In this document: positions 14,259 to 17,258 of the stretch, piece by piece
Position numbering within the stretch: the first letter of the stretch is position 1
Layout: the number at the start of each line of letters is the position of its first letter
Assembly: GCA_964520615.1 (NCBI GenBank)
Contig: CAZFNL010000102.1
Span: 1 to 17,258, forward strand
Direction of reading: 5' to 3'
Origin: JAMCUI01 sp964520615
Lineage (GTDB): Bacteria; Patescibacteriota; Microgenomatia; 2-02-FULL-39-11
Length of the DNA stretch: 17,258 bases
Notes under the pieces: generated by a model
What the model was told of the DNA's origin: nothing
The model's database searches: none
What the model saw: only the letters and a program-made list of their open reading frames with translations
Made by a program: the position numbers and the translations under genes

Positions 14259-15758
14259 TTATATTGTAGCATTGCCAAAAACCGCTTTGTTAAGTTTTTC
14301 CCTCATAAGTTCTTTTTCACCTTTGGCTATTATTTCTACTGGAGAAAATACTTTACCAGCAAGCGTGATTTCGGCAATATCAAAGACGTACCTTTTTAGC
14401 GGGTCTTCAGCTTCTACGAGATATACCCCGTTTGGTAAGGGTGTGGCAGTAGCAAATTGGCCAAGTTTATTGGTTTTCATTGCTCTTAAGGGGTTATTAT
14501 TTTTATCTTTTATTGTGAGAATGATGTTTGGCAAAATTTTATGTTGAGGATCCTTAAAAACACCCGCAATAATATTGGGGCTTTGATTTATATTTGTGAG
14601 ACCCATTTCTATAGCAATAGACTTTGCCGGTATAGTCTTAATGGTTGGTTCTTTTGAAGGTTTTTCTTCCATAACAGCAGGTTTTATAATCTCTGGTTTT
14701 CCCAAATTCACTCTTTCATTTTTAAGTTTGTTCAGTTCGTCTTCAAGTCTCTTTTTTTCTGCAGCCAAGTCTGTTAGTTGTTTTTGGAGGCTATTTGTTA
14801 CGTTTTGAGTTTCTAGAGTATTTTGATCTTTAACCTTATCAATTTGGGCGATTGATTTTTGCGAAGTCGATTGGTTTATTGATTGGGTTGCTGGCTTTGG
14901 GATTGAAGGCAAAACAGTAGGTCCCTTAGTCTGCTCTTGGACATTTTTTTGCGTGGCCTGTTTTTCAGTTTCCGGTTGTGTTGGTGTGTCGTGAATAGTA
15001 GGCGGAGAGGTTTTTTGTGTATTTGGTTTTATGTTTGACAGTTGGTTTATGGTTATTTGCTTAAAACCTGCAGTAACTTTATTAGAATCAGATTTGGGTT
15101 GAATTGCCGCATCGGTTTGTGGTGATTTTACTACATGACTGGTAAAAGAAGCGTTGATGGGTGTGGATTGTTTGGAAAGAGGGGTATATCTTAAGGGTTC
15201 GACATGTTGCGCGTAAGACGGTTTCGAGGCGACATATGTTGTCGGGTTGTTTCCTATATATACACCCGATGTTTGGAAAAGCGACAATGTGGAGTTTATA
15301 TATTTTTTCTCCCTTAGATTTAAGGTTTCATGGGGTGATTGAGGAAGCGATGCTAAGTATGAAGCTAATTTTTGTTGCGCTTCTCTATGCGCAACTATAT
15401 GGGGTGTTGATTGTGATATCACCCGTTGCCCAACTACAATTGGTCTTGTAAGTACATCAGGAGGAGGGTTGTTTTTTATCCATAAATATTGCGTGGGAGA
15501 AGTAATGCTTTTTATAAAAGCTACTAACCATTTATCCAAAGGTCTTTCCTGAATTGGTAAAAAGGCAAAGGCAAAACCTACCAGCCCTACTATTCCCGCA
15601 AACGGAAAACTGATTATAGACGGGAACGGTGCAAACTTAAAAATGAAATAAGCTCCTCCAATTCCTACAGCTAAATAACCAAATTGGCGCAGCGTCATGT
15701 CTCCGATAAGGTGGAATTGGAAACCGCTAATATTTCTTGGGACTGGATGTTGTTCCAT
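14259..15758 (-). CDS. PrgI-family membrane protein with long linker and C-terminal beta domain
   Basis: First gene of the T4SS-like operon, 499 residues, ATG start. Residues 1-100 are a PrgI/VirB3-like unit: MEQHPVPRNISGFQFHLIGD, two closely spaced membrane helices (about 24-42 and 46-68), then ERPLDKWLVAFIKS and the YLWIKN stretch. PrgI proteins are the inner-membrane partner of VirB4 in Gram-positive conjugation systems. Residues 110-315 are a Pro/Gln/Thr/Ser-rich, probably disordered linker. Residues 318-352 form a charged coiled coil (LQKQLTDLAAEKKRLEDELN). Residues 395-478 look like a carboxypeptidase-regulatory/SdrD-B-type beta sandwich (GVFKDPQHKILPNIILTI, then TNKLGQFATATPLPNGVY). 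Typical PrgI proteins are only about 110-130 residues, so the roughly 370-residue extension is notable. The side of the membrane on which the beta domain sits is not known. Confidence 0.85.
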   Translation of the reverse strand: MEQHPVPRNISGFQFHLIGDMTLRQFGYLAVGIGGAYFIFKFAPFPSIISFPFAGIVGLVGFAFAFLPIQERPLDKWLVAFIKSITSPTQYLWIKNNPPPDVLTRPIVVGQRVISQSTPHIVAHREAQQKLASYLASLPQSPHETLNLREKKYINSTLSLFQTSGVYIGNNPTTYVASKPSYAQHVEPLRYTPLSKQSTPINASFTSHVVKSPQTDAAIQPKSDSNKVTAGFKQITINQLSNIKPNTQKTSPPTIHDTPTQPETEKQATQKNVQEQTKGPTVLPSIPKPATQSINQSTSQKSIAQIDKVKDQNTLETQNVTNSLQKQLTDLAAEKKRLEDELNKLKNERVNLGKPEIIKPAVMEEKPSKEPTIKTIPAKSIAIEMGLTNINQSPNIIAGVFKDPQHKILPNIILTIKDKNNNPLRAMKTNKLGQFATATPLPNGVYLVEAEDPLKRYVFDIAEITLAGKVFSPVEIIAKGEKELMREKLNKAVFGNATI

Positions 15759-15784
15759 AAGTCGTTGTCAGTTCGTGCGTAATT

Positions 15785-15790
15785 CTTATA
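15785..15790 (-). promoter_or_regulatory. possible -10 box of the T4SS-like operon
   Basis: TATAAG on the complementary strand lies about 27 bases before the PrgI-family ATG. Initiation near 15778 would leave a leader of about 20 bases. No good -35 box stands at the right distance, so the call is weak. Confidence 0.25.
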
Positions 15791-15857
15791 CGGACTGCAA
15801 AACAATAACTGTTTCTAGCGTAAAATGTGAAAAATTATCTTGCAAGTAAGGCTTTCC

Positions 15858-15874
15858 AGGTCATATTATGACCT
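15858..15874. promoter_or_regulatory. perfect 17-base palindrome, candidate operator
   Basis: AGGTCATATTATGACCT has 8-base arms that are exact inverse complements around a single central base. It lies in the divergent region, about 100 bases before the T4SS-like operon and about 60 bases before the TTGACA facing clp. The size and symmetry suit a homodimeric helix-turn-helix repressor. No T-tract follows, so it is not a terminator. Confidence 0.5.
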
Positions 15875-15904
15875 AAATAGATTAATTTTCCGTGAAAAGT
15901 TTTT

Positions 15905-15928
15905 TTATCCATTTTATTATCCATTTTA
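15905..15928 (+). repeat. two tandem copies of a 12-base unit
   Basis: TTATCCATTTTA occurs twice head to tail (15905-15916 and 15917-15928) just upstream of the clp-facing TTGACA. Each unit resembles a degenerate DnaA box (two mismatches), but the unit is more simply AT-rich repeat DNA or a paired activator site. Confidence 0.5.
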
Positions 15929-15935
15929 TTTAGTA

Positions 15936-15964
15936 TTGACAGATTTTATCAGCCATGTTTAACT
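15936..15964 (+). promoter_or_regulatory. candidate promoter facing the clp gene
   Basis: A perfect TTGACA at 15936-15941 is followed after 17 bases by TTAACT (15959-15964), only three of six matches to TATAAT. It would give a transcript starting near 15971, with about 29 bases before the small leader ORF at 16000. The -10 is weak, which could mean that the promoter depends on an activator. Confidence 0.35.
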
Positions 15965-15999
15965 AGAACTGTATTCCAGAATTTTGCTTGAGGAAAGCT

Positions 16000-16062
16000 A
16001 TGGTAAATGGTCAGCAATTTATGGAGCATATTACTGGAAATTATAATTACTTTCCGAAATAA
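16000..16062 (+). CDS. 20-codon leader ORF upstream of the clp gene
   Basis: ATG at 16000 with GAGGAAAG just upstream (AGGA five bases before the ATG), the best ribosome site in this region. It runs 20 codons (MVNGQQFMEHITG, then NYNYFPK) to a TAA at 16060-16062. It is in the same frame as clp and stops three bases before the clp ATG, which itself has no ribosome site. It may be a leader peptide for termination-reinitiation coupling, or the true clp N-terminus interrupted by a nonsense change or sequencing error. I cannot separate these. Confidence 0.35.
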   Translation: MVNGQQFMEHITGNYNYFPK

Positions 16063-16065
16063 TTT

Positions 16066-17258
16066 ATGCCCGCGGGACTTTTTAATTTCAGCAGATACTT
16101 GAAAAAAGACGCTTCAGGCGGCAGGAGTCAGCAAGGTGATACTGCGGGCGGTCAAGGCGCAGACCAACGGGTAGTTACCATTACAAAAAACTCAACCCAA
16201 GCGACCTCGGGTTCGGATACCGTGCAAAATACAAACGCTTCTTATTCAGGGATAGGTAATCCCCCATCAGGCACAAGTTATTCGGGAATTGGTAACCCTC
16301 CTGGTGGTAGAACTTTTTCTGGAATAGGTAAGTCGCCTGTTGTCGGACAGCAGCAGAGTAGTGTTTCTCAAAAGCCAGATCAACCAAAAGGAAAGACAGA
16401 GCAACAGCAAAAAGATAAGAATACCCCACAAAAAAAAGACGCTTCCAGCGATAATCAGACGAATATAGACATGAAAAAGAGAGCCGGAATGGATGTTCTG
16501 TCCCGGCTGACCCAAAGAGCTAATACTGCCCTAATGAGCGCTGTGGGGAAAGCAAAAGAGCTGAAAATCCAGTATATAGATACAGAGCATGTGCTTTGGG
16601 GACTTCTTCGTGACAGCAGTATTTACCAGATTATTTCCGAATGTAAAGCTACTCCATCAGAGATACAGACGGAATTGGAGAGAAGTTTCAAACCAGGCAA
16701 TTTTACCGGGCAGCCGCAGTTTTCCCCCCGAGTGAAGCGGGTGCTTGAGTTGTCGTTGTCAGCCGCAAGATCTTTAGGTTACGAGTTTGTTTCTCCGGAG
16801 CATATATTATTGGCTCTTTCGCATGAAGGGGAAGGCCTAGCTGCGAGAACTCTGGTTAAATACAATCTGAAGCCTGAGGTGTTGAATAAAAAGATAACTG
16901 GCAAGAAAGAGCTAGAAAAAGAAGAGGAAAAAAAATCTAGTTCTGCTCTTGAGGAGTACACTGAGGACTTAACCGCTAAAGCAGCCCAGGGACAGCTTGA
17001 TCCGGTGGTTGGCCGAAGTACCGAGATTGAGCGTATCATTCATATACTCTCACGAAGAACTAAAAATAATCCTGTGTTAATTGGAGATGCGGGTGTGGGG
17101 AAGACTGCAATTGTAGAAGGTTTGGCTCTTCGTATTGCTCATGGAGACGTTCCGGAAACCCTTCTTCATAAAAGGGTGTTATCACTTGATCTGATGTCTC
17201 TTATAGCCGGAGCAAAGCATCGGGGGGAGTTTGAAGAGAGGTTGAAAAACCTTATTAA
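16066..17258 (+). CDS. Clp-family AAA+ unfoldase with N-terminal extension (partial, right edge)
   Basis: ATP-driven protein unfoldase of the ClpA/ClpB/ClpC group. 397 codons are present and the gene continues past the window. Residues 1-135 are a Gly/Ser/Gln/Pro/Lys-rich, probably disordered extension with three 12-residue repeats (59-94). Residues 142-275 are the double Clp_N adaptor/substrate domain, whose repeats are marked by EHVLWGLLRD (174) and EHILLALSHEG (245). A charged linker follows. The first AAA+ domain starts at LDPVVGRSTEIERIIHILSR, with Walker A GDAGVGKT at 340-347 and RGEFEERLKNLI at the edge. The linker ALEEYTEDLTAKA looks ClpC-like, but the middle domain and the second AAA+ module that separate ClpB from ClpC are outside. 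Start choice: an in-frame TAA at 16060 excludes continuous extension upstream. An internal ATG at 16471 or 16489 would give an ordinary Clp without the extension. Confidence 0.9.
   Translation, partial: MPAGLFNFSRYLKKDASGGRSQQGDTAGGQGADQRVVTITKNSTQATSGSDTVQNTNASYSGIGNPPSGTSYSGIGNPPGGRTFSGIGKSPVVGQQQSSVSQKPDQPKGKTEQQQKDKNTPQKKDASSDNQTNIDMKKRAGMDVLSRLTQRANTALMSAVGKAKELKIQYIDTEHVLWGLLRDSSIYQIISECKATPSEIQTELERSFKPGNFTGQPQFSPRVKRVLELSLSAARSLGYEFVSPEHILLALSHEGEGLAARTLVKYNLKPEVLNKKITGKKELEKEEEKKSSSALEEYTEDLTAKAAQGQLDPVVGRSTEIERIIHILSRRTKNNPVLIGDAGVGKTAIVEGLALRIAHGDVPETLLHKRVLSLDLMSLIAGAKHRGEFEERLKNLI
16240..16347 (+). repeat. three 36-base repeats encoding SYSGIGNPP-type units
   Basis: Three consecutive 12-codon units begin SYSGIGNPP, SYSGIGNPP and TFSGIGKSP (residues 59-70, 71-82 and 83-94 of the clp product). 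Between the first two units the nine core residues are identical, while seven of nine codons differ synonymously. The third unit has drifted but keeps SGIG. Confidence 0.85.

Noticed and set aside
14251..14261. TACTACTATTA shared with the DnaA-trio region, suggesting a second unwinding site.
   Set aside because: No DnaA box is nearby, and part of the word is the stop region of the PrgI-family gene. The 11-base match is a likely coincidence.
15220..15250. Segment SGVYIGNNPTTY in the PrgI-family linker compared with the SGIGNPP repeats of the Clp extension.
   Set aside because: The resemblance needs gaps and occurs in low-complexity sequence, so there is no real evidence of a shared motif.
15476..15540. 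TTATCCATA and TTATCCAAA, one-mismatch DnaA-box words in the PrgI-family gene.
   Set aside because: They are isolated, lie inside coding sequence and match at the level expected by chance in AT-rich DNA. The real cluster is between dnaA and dnaN.
16181..16515. Two minus-strand ORFs of 82 codons opposite the clp gene.
   Set aside because: They lie antisense to the clear Clp reading frame, have no ribosome site or family resemblance, and are explained as shadows of it.

Overview
The window looks like chromosomal DNA from a Candidate Phyla Radiation (Patescibacteria) bacterium, perhaps a Microgenomates-type lineage. That placement is an inference. It rests on AT-rich DNA, compact genes with 1-20 base gaps or short overlaps, mostly weak Shine-Dalgarno sites, a YidC without a lipobox, and a PrgI/TraC-like/VirB4 cassette of the type common in these genomes. 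The centre is a classical replication-origin neighbourhood: rpmH-rnpA-yidD-yidC-jag runs leftward and dnaA-dnaN runs rightward.

Layout. Positions 1-1248 (+) hold an unidentified coding tail and galT. Positions 1297-5263 (-) hold galE, nadE, nadD, a 70-residue membrane peptide gene and an O-antigen-ligase-type polytopic protein. They cover UDP-galactose metabolism, the last two steps of NAD synthesis and probably surface glycan assembly. Positions 5302-7320 (-) are the rpmH operon: ribosomal protein L34, RNase P protein, YidD, YidC and a KH/R3H (Jag) protein. rpmH is only 45 codons long. Positions 7321-7484 are a bidirectional promoter region, with DnaA boxes inside the dnaA promoter. dnaA lies at 7485-8822. 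The likely oriC (about 8832-8993) carries at least five same-strand DnaA boxes and a DnaA-trio-like element, and leads directly into dnaN (9001-10110).

Positions 10069-15758 (-) hold a four-gene type IV secretion-like cassette, in order of transcription: a PrgI-family membrane protein with a long linker and a C-terminal beta domain; a 226-residue TraC/VirB4 N-domain-like protein; a VirB4-type ATPase with intact Walker motifs; and a 500-residue single-span membrane protein I cannot assign. No relaxase, coupling ATPase or pilin is in the window. The last gene overlaps the 3' end of dnaN antisense.

Across a 307-base divergent intergenic region (15759-16065) with a perfect 17-base palindrome and a 12-base tandem repeat, a Clp-family AAA+ unfoldase begins at 16066 and runs off the right edge. 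It has an unusual roughly 140-residue disordered N-terminal extension with three 12-residue repeats. It is preceded by a 20-codon in-frame leader ORF that has its own good ribosome binding site.

The most novel material is the T4SS-like cassette with its unknown 500-residue component, and the Clp extension. The rest is conserved housekeeping.
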